Below, in pieces: positions 9,490 to 17,289 of a stretch of 41,044 nucleotides of DNA. Origin of the DNA: Mesostigma viride (lineage: Eukaryota > Streptophyta > Mesostigmatophyceae > Mesostigmatales > Mesostigmataceae); NCBI GenBank assembly GCA_009746045.1, contig RPFO01001445.1, forward strand, positions 1 to 41,044, written 5' to 3'. The notes beneath the pieces were generated by a model, which did no database searches, was not told the origin of the DNA, and worked only from the letters and a program-made list of their open reading frames with translations. The position numbers were made by a program, and so were the translations under genes. The first letter of the stretch is position 1. The number at the start of each line of letters is the position of its first letter.

Positions 9490-11072
9490 GGGAAGAGCTC
9501 CAGGCTGCAATGGACTTGGCCCCGCTGGTGCATGCGCAGCGCGACCAGCCCCTGAGCTGCACCGTGGTGGCCACTGATGCGTCAACCCACGGTTCTGGGG
9601 TGGTGTACAGCCGGTGGGAGGCGCCTGCGGTGCGTGGCCTGTCCAACTGTCGGGAGCGGAAGGGCTGGAAGACGCTCTGTGTGGACTCTGAGACGGCCAG
9701 CGTGGAGCGCACAGGGGAGATTGAGCACCGAGCCATGGCAGCGGCGCAGTGGCGCACCGCTCTTGCCCACCGGTGGCTCGATCCCTCGGCCCACATCAAC
9801 GAGAAGGAGATTCGTGCGGCTGTGCAAGGGATCGAGTGGGGCCTGCGCTCACAGGTTCACTGGCAGCAACGTCACGTGCGGCTGGTGGACAATTCGGCAG
9901 TTGTCGGTGCGCTCGTCAAAGGGCGTTCGTCGTCCTACCGGCTGAACGCCTGGTGCCGCCGGGCGATCGCGCTAGGGCTGGCCAGCAACACCCGCTACCA
10001 CTGGGTGTATGTGAGGTCGGAGCGCAACCCGGCCGACGCGCCCAGTCGTGGTCGATGGGTGCGCAACCTCACTGCGGATGGCGACGTGGAGAGCAATCCG
10101 GGGCCACATGGGCGGCAGGAATTGCTGGAGGCCACTGTGCAGCCCAGCACGCTAGCTGCATATCACCGAGCGCTGAGGGCGTACGTGGAGTATGGTCAAC
10201 CCCTCGCTCCCGTGGCCAAGACGGAGGCGGAAGGCGTCTTTTGTGAGTGGCTGGTCAGCGTGTATGAGGAAGGGGGAAGCCGGACCATGGTTGTGCGCGC
10301 ATTATGCGGGCTGCAGCTGTACTTCCCCAACGAGATTAAGGGGTGGTACGAGGCGCGTCGCTTGCTGGCCGGCTGGGCGCGACGAGTTCCCGTGCAGAGC
10401 CCTCACCCCGTCCCGTGGCAGCTACTGTACCTCGTGGCAAACATTCTTCGTGCACAAGGCTCGATATTAGCTGCCTGCTGCTGCATCATTGTTTTTCAGC
10501 AATACTTGCGCATCGGAGAAGCGTTCAAGCTTCGCGTGGGGGACGTGGCTCTGCGCGGGGACTTCCGCCTGGGGCCCAGTAACCAGGGTGCGCTGCTGCT
10601 ACGCGACCCCAAGACAGCCAAGGGCCAGGCCCAGGCAGTGGTGGTTGTTGAGCCCCTTTCACTCACGTTGCTTGGCGCCCTGTGTGCTGGGCGGGCGCAC
10701 GAGGAGCTGCTCTTTGGCGCACTCAGCTACAGCCGTTTCTTGCGGCGGTGGCACGCCGCCTGGGACCTCCTTGGCTTGCGGGGGATGTTTTCACCCTACA
10801 GCATGCGCCACGGGGGGGCCACCCATGACTACCTGCGCGGGGTACCAATCGCGGACATCCAAAAGCGTGGCCGGTGGCGCCAGTTTTCGTCCGTGGACCA
10901 TTACGTGGGGCTCCACCGCGCCCTGCAGGTGCGGGTGCCCCAGGTGGTGTGGGACCTCGCGGGCAGACTGCCCCCCGTGACTGGCGTCGTCACTTTGGGC
11001 CGTAGATTTCGGCCATACTTCGGTGAGGCGCACTCTAGCGGACACGCTAGGGCTTCACCAGCTGGAGGGTAA
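9369..11072 (+). CDS. RNase H - 2A - tyrosine recombinase polyprotein
   Basis: The frame opens at 9369 and its pol sequence joins the preceding frame at about 9460; it ends at TAA 11070-11072. The RNase H domain shows Asp70 in TDASTHGSG, Glu145/147 in NEKEIRAA, Asp174 in LVDNSA and Asp223 in NPADAPSRG. Next comes the 2A-type motif DVESNPGP (residues 239-246). The recombinase follows: an N-terminal core-binding region STLAAYHRALRAYV, the catalytic Arg381 in YLRIGEAF, Arg480 in YSMRHGGATH (Tyr in place of the usual box II His), Trp503 in GRW and the nucleophile Tyr512 in VDHYV. RNase H removes RNA from the hybrid; the recombinase integrates the circular cDNA. B1 starts 67 bases after the stop. 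No methyltransferase domain follows, unlike DIRS1 and PAT. Confidence 0.88.
   Translation: MGVGPLAASGSTVHLVSRLPLAAASPGAQAGLELSVWGSVREELQAAMDLAPLVHAQRDQPLSCTVVATDASTHGSGVVYSRWEAPAVRGLSNCRERKGWKTLCVDSETASVERTGEIEHRAMAAAQWRTALAHRWLDPSAHINEKEIRAAVQGIEWGLRSQVHWQQRHVRLVDNSAVVGALVKGRSSSYRLNAWCRRAIALGLASNTRYHWVYVRSERNPADAPSRGRWVRNLTADGDVESNPGPHGRQELLEATVQPSTLAAYHRALRAYVEYGQPLAPVAKTEAEGVFCEWLVSVYEEGGSRTMVVRALCGLQLYFPNEIKGWYEARRLLAGWARRVPVQSPHPVPWQLLYLVANILRAQGSILAACCCIIVFQQYLRIGEAFKLRVGDVALRGDFRLGPSNQGALLLRDPKTAKGQAQAVVVVEPLSLTLLGALCAGRAHEELLFGALSYSRFLRRWHAAWDLLGLRGMFSPYSMRHGGATHDYLRGVPIADIQKRGRWRQFSSVDHYVGLHRALQVRVPQVVWDLAGRLPPVTGVVTLGRRFRPYFGEAHSSGHARASPAGG
10083..10106 (+). other. 2A ribosome-skipping motif between RNase H and recombinase
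   Basis: The codons read DVESNPGP in the ORF frame, preceded by NLTADG. It matches the 2A consensus D-x-E-x-N-P-G-P completely. In known 2A peptides the ribosome omits the bond between the final Gly and Pro, here between 10103 and 10104, giving two proteins from one frame. The position is between RNase H (ending NPADAPSRG) and the recombinase N-terminus, where separation is useful. The upstream residues lack the hydrophobic helix of classical 2A peptides, so efficiency is uncertain. Confidence 0.75.
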
Positions 11073-11139
11073 GGATGTGCCCTCCCATGGCTCCTGACGC
11101 GGTTTCCAGATGTACGGCCTGCGGCCAGGTTGGAGATGC

Positions 11140-11288
11140 GGGTCAAGTGGAAGCGGCGGCCAGGGACTGCCAAAAAATATTTTATGTCTCTCTGTCTACT
11201 AAGTCCGGTCGGCTTCAACATATAGTGTAATAAACAAGTTCTGGTGCCCTTCAACCAGAAGTGGACCTAGGCAATGCACAGTGGATGA
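11140..11288 (+). repeat. Split direct repeat B1
   Basis: 149 bp identical by eye to B2 (11829-11977), from GGGTCAAGTGG to ACAGTGGATGA. It directly abuts A2, giving the B1-A2 junction TGGATGA/TTGATC, which copies the junction of a circularised element. It includes an AATAAA-like stretch (TGTAATAAAC at about 11226-11235) that could serve polyadenylation. Confidence 0.9.
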
Positions 11289-11794
11289 TTGATCTTACGA
11301 TCGGGATTCCCTGATTTTGCCTGGGGGAGCGGAGGGATGGAGGTGCGCCGCTACCTTGGAGGCGCTACACCGTTGCCCAGTGGTGCAAGTCGACATGCGG
11401 GAGCCAAACGGGGTGGCCACGCCCTCTCTGGAGGGTCTGACAGCCTTGGATGGGCCTCAGATGTAGTTCGAACTAGTTCAAAGTTAGTACAGGTAGTACA
11501 AACTAGTTCAAACGAGTTCAATCTACTTCAACTAGTATCCAGGGACCCTCAAGATATGCCAGGTGGTTGCTGAACGGTTCTGGCATGACAGAACATGTGT
11601 GACATCATAAAAATGTAGTACAATGTTGAAAAAAGTAGTATCAGGGTCCTAGATCTAGTACAGTAGTATTCTGAGGTCATTCTTACATGGAGCGCCGCGC
11701 CAGCGGGGCGCCGCACTTGCGTGTGTCACGGATGCAACGTTGATGCGATGTATTTCAAGGTGGTGATGGCTGCCAAGCCAGCTTATCAGTTTTC
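11289..11794 (+). repeat. Split direct repeat A2
   Basis: Internal copy of A1, 506 bp, joined to B1 without a gap. It is separated from B2 by a 34-bp C-rich spacer (11795-11828). Confidence 0.92.
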
Positions 11795-11828
11795 CCCACC
11801 CACCCACCCTTTTCTGTTTTGTCTTGGG
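11795..11828. other. 34-bp C-rich spacer between A2 and B2
   Basis: CCCACCCACCCACCCTT followed by TTCTGTTTTGTCTTGGG. The first 17 bases and TGTCTTGG occur again at an internal deletion junction in E2 (13707-13740), also 34 bp long. The complementary strand, GGGTGGGTGGGTGGG, is a textbook G-quadruplex motif. Confidence 0.8.
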
Positions 11829-11977
11829 GGGTCAAGTGGAAGCGGCGGCCAGGGACTGCCAAAAAATATTTTATGTCTCTCTGTCTACTAAGTCCGGTCG
11901 GCTTCAACATATAGTGTAATAAACAAGTTCTGGTGCCCTTCAACCAGAAGTGGACCTAGGCAATGCACAGTGGATGA
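11829..11977 (+). repeat. Split direct repeat B2 (right end of retrotransposon)
   Basis: Second copy of B1. Its last seven bases TGGATGA are shared with the target site, and the interrupted E1 sequence resumes at GCGGCTTATAGG. Confidence 0.9.
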
Positions 11978-12333
11978 GCGGCTTATAGGTCGTAGTGTTT
12001 ACTCGTAGCTGTTTGGCTAGAGCTTTTGTGATTAGTAGATGCAATATAGTGCATGGTTGAAAAATGAATTAAATAAAATGTGCGTTCCGCGCTTGGGTTG
12101 ATTATACCCAGGCGGAACGGGGCGTGAGGTGCAGTGCCCCTGAAAAGAACAACCTACGCATTATTTAATACTAGCCGTGCAGATTCGGGATATTCTACCC
12201 CCGGTCTGTACGGTTAGCGTCTTACTAGCATCCACTGAACATAAGGGTTTAATGACGTCAGTTAGCTAGGGATAAGGGAGGTTTTGCGACTAAAAGCCGC
12301 TCTGGCTGGTTTTGTCGGCCTCTTTCTTTGCTC

Positions 12334-13170
12334 GTTGTCGTTGCGGCGGCAGCCGCAGCTATGGGTGCTGCGGAGCAAAATCCCAAAAGCACTGGTTGCA
12401 CTGGCCACTTGGCCAGTGGTGAGACTTCCAGTTGTTAACCGGCCAGGCGTAGTTCCTCGCCCGGTTAACTAAAAGAAAAGAAAATGATTACCTCCGGTCT
12501 GCACCTTTTCCCCAGCTTGGGGTCTTTGGTGGGCCGGATGCCGTGACAGGTGCTCAACTGTCGCTTGGTCGGCCCAGTGCGCGAGCTGGTGCTCCGTACG
12601 TGGGGATGCTTGCACCCCGGGTTGGAGCCGGATGGCTGGCACTGGCGACCCGTGTCTCGGTCCGCGGCCTGCGGCTTTTTCTTCGGAAATTGCTGCTGGC
12701 CAGCAAACTTTGCAATTGCCTTCCGCCGAGGGGGGGGTGGTTGGGGCTGGGGACGGCGATGGGAAAAGCGCCTAAGCTAGAAATTTTTTCCCCACGCATA
12801 GAAACCTCGGGGGGGAATGCGGTCTTGGCTGAACGGACTCTCGTTCAGCCAGGTGCCTGGGGCTGTGGCCTCGGGCATCCGGGCTGGCGGGGCCTGGGCT
12901 AGGTCCACGTTTTTCTCGAAGCACCCCGGGTCTATGGGGAGACGGCCATAGCGGTACCGACTCGGGGCCCCGAGAGGGGTCATGATAGGCTGGCCGTGCG
13001 CAATCGCAGTGCAAATGCGCTGGGCCTTTTTGGGCCTGGCCATGCATCCACAGCCGCCGGGCACACGCCTCCCGATGTGGGGGGGGCTCCCGTTTTGCGG
13101 CAGGGCGGTCACTTGTGACAACGAGCAAGGTGGAGTGCGGCTTCAAGGGAAAGCCAGGGCGGGGTGATTG
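12334..13170. other. E1-specific 837-bp interior, no gene
   Basis: Present in E1, replaced in E2 by a 34-bp C-rich junction. Short open frames occur on both strands but none has recognisable protein character. It includes an inverted repeat GTTAACCGG...CCGGTTAAC at about 12434-12469, a possible hairpin. It may be the autonomous interior lost from E2. Confidence 0.5.
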
Positions 13171-13297
13171 GGCAACGTACTTCATGAAGGGCCTTGAACG
13201 GCGTGCCTCCGGGCATGTCAATTAGTGTCACATGTATGCTTCCACTTATTGTTTTAATGAAGATGCTGGTTTTTGTGGGAGCTACGTGGGACATGAA

Positions 13298-13872
13298 TCG
13301 GGGTTCTTTGAACGGAGTTTCTTCTATACGTGAATGCGGGAACAAGAGGCCGCTGGATGAGCGGCTTATAGGTCGTAGTGTTTACTCGTAGCTGTTTGGC
13401 TAGAGCTTTTGTGATTAGTAGATGCAATATAGTGCATGGTTGAAAAATGAATTAAATAAAATGTGCGTTCCGCGCTTGGGTTGATTATACCCGGGCGGAA
13501 CGGGGCGTGAGGTGCAGTGCCCCTGAAAAGAACAACCTACGCATTATTTAATACTAGCCGTGCAGATTCGGGATATTCTACCCCCGGTCTGTACGGTTAG
13601 CGTCTTACTAGCATCCACTGAACATAAGGGTCAGTTAGCTAGGGATAAGGGAGGTTTTGCGACTAAAAGCCGCTCTGGCTGGTTTTGTCGGCCTCTTTCT
13701 TTGCTCCCCACCCACCCACCCTTGTCTTGGTTGCCTCTAGGGCAACGTAACGTACTTCATGAAGGGCCTTGAACGGCGTGCCTCCGGGCATGTCAATTAG
13801 TGTCACATGTATGCTTCCACTTATTGTTTTAATGAAGATGCTGGTTTTTGTGGGAGCTACGTGGGACATGAA
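13298..13872 (+). mobile_element. Element E2: internally deleted tandem copy of E1
   Basis: 575 bp with the same ends as E1 (TCGGGGTTC...GGGACATGAA) and directly abutting it. It contains the intact target of the retrotransposon (GCTGGATGAGCGG at 13353-13365), so it never received that insertion. A hairpin-forming segment, CGTTCCGC...GCGGAACG (about 13465-13501), is conserved in both units. The interior is replaced by a 34-bp C-rich sequence. E2 also lacks 10 bp present in E1 at about 12250 and has a 5-bp AACGT duplication at about 13744-13753. Confidence 0.7.
13707..13740. other. 34-bp C-rich deletion junction in E2
   Basis: CCCACCCACCCACCCTT followed by TGTCTTGG and TTGCCTCTAG, sitting exactly where E2 lacks the 837-bp E1 interior. 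It shares the first 17 bases and TGTCTTGG with the A2/B2 spacer of the retrotransposon. Confidence 0.75.
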
Positions 13873-14164
13873 ACAGTAATCATGATGCTCCACTTGAAGT
13901 CTCCAACATGGTCATGTTTGGAATTTTATTGATCATATTTACAATATATGAAAAGAGACAACAAACGTGGAAGCATGGCACGCCGAGGCCGATAATATAT
14001 GTGTGAAATATGAAAAGAGACAACATCTTTGGCAAGCATGATCATATCATGCTTGCCAAACATATGAATGATATCGACCATGTCCAGAAACCATGTTTGC
14101 CAATGGTGCATTTAGGATACATTTGAAGCTGTGCAAATGTATCCTAATCCGGTAAAACCACCCA
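13873..14164. other. 3' tail of transposase unit copy 1 with two hairpins
   Basis: Nearly identical to 23809-24099. It contains a perfect 15-bp inverted repeat with a 3-base loop at 14028-14060 (TTTGGCAAGCATGAT arm) and a 12-bp stem with an 8-base loop at 14114-14145 (AGGATACATTTG arm). Homology between the copies ends at GGTAAAACCACCCA (14151-14164), 19 bases past the last stem; each copy is then followed by a different satellite. This could be the 3' end of a mobile unit. Confidence 0.65.
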
Positions 14165-15150
14165 CACAGCCACGCACCCTCCTTTCCAGCCAAGCAGCCA
14201 CGCAGCCACGCAGCCACGCAGCCACGCAGCCACGCAGCCACGCAGCAGCGCAGCCACGCAGCCACACAGCCACGCAGCCACGCAGCCACGCAGCAGCGCA
14301 GCCACGCAGCCACGCAGCCACGCAGCCACGCAGCCACGCAGCAGCGCAGCCACGCAGCCACACAGCCACGCACCCTCCTTTCCAGCCACGCAGCCACGCA
14401 GCCACGCAGCCACGCAGCCACGCAGCCACGCAGCCACGCAGCAGCGCAGCCACGCAGCCACACAGCCACGCACCCTCCTTTCCAGCCAAGCAGCCACGCA
14501 GCCACGCAGCCACGCAGCCACGCAGCAGCGCAGCCACGCAGCCACACAGCCACGCAGCCACGCAGCCACGCAGCAGCGCAGCCACGCAGCCACGCAGCCA
14601 CGCAGCAGCGCAGCCACGCAGCCACACAGCCACGCACCCTCCTTTCCAGCCACGCAGCCACGCAGCCACGCAGCCACGCAGCCACGCAGCCACGCAGCCA
14701 CGCAGCCACGCAGCCACGCAGCCACGCAGCCACGCAGCAGCGCAGCCACGCAGCCACACAGCCACGCACCCTCCTTTCCAGCCAAGCAGCCACGCAGCCA
14801 CGCAGCAGCGCAGCCACGCAGCCACACAGCCACGCACCCTCCTTTCCAGCCAAGCAGCCACGCAGCCACGCAGCCACGCAGCCACGCAGCCACGCAGCCA
14901 CGCAGCCACGCAGCCACGCAGCCACGCAGCCACGCAGCCACGCAGCCACGCAGCCACGCAGCAGCGCAGCCACGCAGCCACGCAGCAGCGCAGCCACGCA
15001 GCCACACAGCCACGCACCCTCCTTTCCAGCCAAGCAACCACGCAGCCACGCAGCAGCGCAGCCACGCAGCCACGCAGCAGCGCAGCCACGCAGCCACACA
15101 GCCACGCACCCTCCTTTCCAGCCAAGCAGCCACGCAGTCACACAGTCAAA
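14165..15150. repeat. CACGCAGC octamer minisatellite with higher-order units
   Basis: About 1 kb of 8-bp AGCCACGC repeats. A punctuating block, CACCCTCCTTTCCAGCCA, recurs at about 14175, 14369, 14470, 14636, 14768, 14837, 15017 and 15107, so the array is built of higher-order units of varied length. It is open in several frames on both strands, a composition effect and not a gene. A C-rich tail (15151-15200) follows. Confidence 0.92.
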
Positions 15151-15212
15151 CCCCCCCTACACCCCCCCCCCACACACACCCCACCCCACCCACTCAACAC
15201 TACACGAATGAC

Positions 15213-15348
15213 TCACAAAGAACTGCTGCACCACCGATGATCCCTGCGGGAACTGCTCTGCTGCCGACGGTCCCTGCGAAAACTGCTGCAGTGCCGACAA
15301 TGCCTGTGGAAACTGCGACATTGCCGACGCTGCCTGCGGGAACTGAAG

Positions 15349-15423
<75 letters not shown>

Positions 15424-15460
15424 AGTTGTTGCTGCAGTTGCTGCTGCAGTTGCTGCTGCA

Positions 15461-15523
<63 letters not shown>

Positions 15524-15892
15524 GCTGGACCACTTGTTTCTGCACCTCTTGACGCAGCTGCAAACCAAGCTCTTCAACCTTCTTGCTTTGGTTCTCCATA
15601 GCTCGTTGCATCTCTCTCATCGTCTGTTCCACGCCCACCAGTACGGGGGTCGGCGGCGGCAGCGGCTGGGTACGCTCTGGCTGGGTGCGCTCTGGCTGCC
15701 GTGCAGGACCTTGCCACATCGGCCGGCGCATTGGTGGTTTGCACCGGCCAAAAAATCTACTTTCATGGCACCAGATTTCTTTCCTAGCACCCATTTTCTA
15801 CAATCGTCCCCGGCATAACACAAATCAATCAATTCGTCCATGTCATCGCTTCGGCTATCAGCATCGGGCATAGTTCCCGTAGTTATATACAA
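15213..15892 (-). pseudogene. Hypothetical polyglutamine coiled-coil protein fragment, frame-broken
   Basis: Reading the minus strand, a frame starting near 15870 (MPDADSRSDDMDELIDLCYA) continues to about 15755, where a run of six A (15750-15755) marks a likely frame change. A second frame then continues with a Pro-rich linker, the amphipathic stretch VEQTMREMQRAMENQSKKVE, and a long Gln tract coded by CTG/CAG repeats (15354-15420 and 15466-15520), ending at 15213 in an Arg/Ser-rich tail. The heptad-like region before the polyQ suggests a coiled coil. I do not recognise the family; a transposon structural protein or a host gene are both possible. The 1.25 kb palindrome inserted about 12 bases upstream of the first Met, so it separates this frame from any earlier exon or promoter. 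Confidence 0.35.
15354..15520. repeat. CTG trinucleotide microsatellite
   Basis: Two pure (CTG)n runs separated by three TTGCTGCAG-type interruptions. It encodes polyQ on the minus strand within the frame at 15213-15892. Confidence 0.95.
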
Positions 15893-15958
15893 CGATTCCT
15901 GACGGAATCGATACTAAGCGCTTAGTACCGATTCCGCAAGGAATCGTTGTATATAACT
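15881..15958. repeat. Mini-palindrome, left end
   Basis: 78 bp beginning AGTTATATACAACGATTCC, with AAGCGCTT at its centre and ending in the reverse complement. Its two halves differ at about three positions, so it is the oldest or a recombinant of the three copies. Confidence 0.85.
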
Positions 15959-16009
15959 AAAACTTTTGCTTGCGCCGGCAAGGCTAAGGCCGATACTAGT
16001 CGGGTCATC

Positions 16010-16103
16010 GAATTGGCTATTCGATTATCGAAGTTGCCTATTCGACCATCGAACTTTCCTATTCGATTATCGAATTTTCCTTATTCGATTGTCGAAATTT
16101 CCT
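16010..16103. repeat. Tandem ATTCGATTATCGAA iterons in left arm
   Basis: Five imperfect copies, spaced about 20-22 bp, of a motif CCTATTCGATTATCGAA that is itself a near-palindrome. The mirror copy lies at 16908-17001 in the right arm. Subterminal iterated palindromes are typical of protein-binding sites, such as transposase sites, in mobile elements (inference). Confidence 0.7.
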
Positions 16104-16429
16104 AGTCGACAGGGGGTCAGAGGCCAGCGGCCTATCATACTCGGTGCCCAGCGAGCCACCGAACTAGGCCTAGTCGATTATAGCGAGACATCGCGTGGAA
16201 ATTAGCCGATTTCGGGGACTTAGCCGATTTTCGGAGCGACGTCGAACAACACAGATGATTAGCCGGTTGAGCACATCATATCAGTCGAATAGCTAGCGCT
16301 GGTACTCCGCCTAGTCAGCGGAGAGCACTTGCCTTTTTCGATTAACATTATTATTAGGCCGAACAATTAGCGTCCGCAACGTTATTCGCATTTCTAGGCG
16401 AAAAATCCACCCCCGGAACGATCCTAGCG

Positions 16430-16440
16430 GGATTCGAACC
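16430..16440 (-). promoter_or_regulatory. Pol III B-box-like sequence, left arm
   Basis: Minus strand GGTTCGAATCC, a perfect match to the tRNA T-arm/B-box consensus, inside a longer tRNA 3'-half-like block. No A box or complete cloverleaf was found, so this is a tRNA relic and not a tRNA gene. Confidence 0.5.
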
Positions 16441-16468
16441 CGGGATGCCGGCGTGTCGCAACAGTCTT

Positions 16469-16546
16469 AGTTATATACAACGATTCCTGACGGAATCGAT
16501 ACTAAGCGCTTAGTATCGATTCCGTCAGGAATCGTTGTATATAACT
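16469..16546. repeat. Mini-palindrome, centre
   Basis: Perfect 78-bp palindrome (39-bp arms) with AAGCGCTT at 16504-16511. It forms the hinge of the large palindrome and lies between the two divergent tRNA-like blocks. Confidence 0.9.
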
Positions 16547-16574
16547 AAGACTGTTGCGACACGCCGGCATCCCG

Positions 16575-16585
16575 GGTTCGAATCC
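16575..16585 (+). promoter_or_regulatory. Pol III B-box-like sequence, right arm
   Basis: Plus strand GGTTCGAATCC, mirror of 16430-16440. The surrounding CATCCCGGGTTCGAATCCCG resembles a tRNA T arm, but the outermost stem pair is mismatched and no 5' half exists. Confidence 0.5.
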
Positions 16586-17052
16586 CGCTAGGATCGTTCC
16601 GGGGGTGGATTTTTCGCCTAGTAATGCGAATAACGTTGCGGACGCTAATCGTTCGGCCTAATATGTCAATCGAAATAGGCAAGTGCCCTCCGCTTACTAG
16701 GCGGAGTACCAGCGCTAGCTATTCGACTGATATGATGTGCTCAACCGGCTAATCATCTGTGTTGTTCGACGTCGCTCCGAAAATCGGCTAAGTCCCCGAA
16801 ATCGGCTAATTTCCACGCGATGTCTCGCTATAATCGACTAGGCCTAGTTCGGTGGCTCGCTGGGCACCGAGTATGATAGGCCGCTGGCCTCTGACCCCCT
16901 GTCGACTAGGAAATTTCGACAATCGAATAAGGAAAATTCGATAATCGAATAGGAAAGTTCGATGGTCGAATAGGCAACTTCGATAATCGAATAGCCAATT
17001 CGATGACCCGACTAGTATCGGCCTTAGCCTTGCCGGCGCAAGCAAAAGTTTT

Positions 17053-17130
17053 AGTTATATACAACGATTCCTTGCGGAATCGGTACTAAGCGCTTAGTAC
17101 CGATTCCGCAAGGAATCGTTGTATATAACT
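17053..17130. repeat. Mini-palindrome, right end
   Basis: Perfect 78-bp palindrome beginning AGTTATATACAACGATTCC and differing from the central copy by the same substitutions seen in the right half of the left copy. Confidence 0.88.
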
Positions 17131-17289
17131 CCCGTGGCTAGTGCCCATCATTCTTTCCACCTTGAGCGGGGCGAAGTCACGAATTCAAGCGCGAAGTGCA
17201 TTTGAATCAAGCGGGAACTGGGTGACACTGCTTGAAGACGTGCAGCTCCAAGGCATGCAAATGATGCAATGTATGAAAGATACGATACG

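Larger units (their letters stand above)
5662..11977 (+). mobile_element. PAT/Ngaro-type (DIRS-order) tyrosine-recombinase retrotransposon
   Basis: The element has the split direct repeat layout A1 - ORFs - B1 - A2 - B2: A1 5662-6167, B1 11140-11288, A2 11289-11794, B2 11829-11977. This is diagnostic of the PAT/Ngaro branch of the DIRS order; TOC1 of Chlamydomonas is a known algal example. Inside are a gag-like ORF, reverse transcriptase, RNase H and a tyrosine recombinase, with no aspartic protease, DDE integrase or methyltransferase seen. No target duplication exists: both ends lie at TGGATGA (5655-5661 and 11971-11977), as expected for recombination of a circular intermediate at short homology. 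The uninterrupted target is preserved at 13349-13370 in E2. A1 and A2, and B1 and B2, look identical by eye, suggesting recent insertion. Confidence 0.92.
5599..13297 (+). mobile_element. Element E1: mobile unit interrupted by the DIRS-order retrotransposon
   Basis: E1 begins TCGGGGTTCTTTGAACGG and ends GTGGGACATGAA, and is followed directly by a second unit E2 with the same two ends. Without the 6.3 kb retrotransposon at 5662-11977 it is about 1.38 kb. It lies in a site that is empty in the paralogous copy (23802-23815). No clear target duplication is present beyond an ambiguous AA. A 5' TC end, insertion after A, no duplication and a head-to-tail repeat are compatible with a rolling-circle (Helitron-like) element, but there is no CTRR 3' end or Rep/helicase gene. 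The class is unresolved. Confidence 0.6.
15881..17130. mobile_element. 1.25 kb palindromic element with 5-bp target duplication
   Basis: The left half (15881-16507) and right half (16508-17130) are reverse complements. The outer 350 bp match perfectly and the few differences cluster at about 16310-16400, including a 4-bp indel. The same 79-residue open frame therefore appears at 15966-16205 (+) and 16806-17045 (-); I regard it as non-coding. The element is flanked by CCCGT on both sides (15876-15880 and 17131-17135), so the whole palindrome moved as one unit. A 78-bp mini-palindrome lies at each end and at the centre. Each arm next to the centre carries a tRNA T-arm-like block with a perfect B box. 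No transposase is present, so it must be non-autonomous if mobile. Confidence 0.85.

Noticed and set aside
14047-15240. Long open frames on both strands over the CACGCAGC array
   Set aside because: Pure octamer repeats, open in most frames, so composition artefacts.
16555-16600. tRNA gene in the palindrome arm
   Set aside because: Only a T-arm-like block is present, with a mismatched stem pair and no D arm, anticodon arm or 5' acceptor strand.
15966-17045. Two identical 79-residue proteins on opposite strands
   Set aside because: They are the mirror image produced by the palindrome and consist of the iteron array, not a conserved protein.
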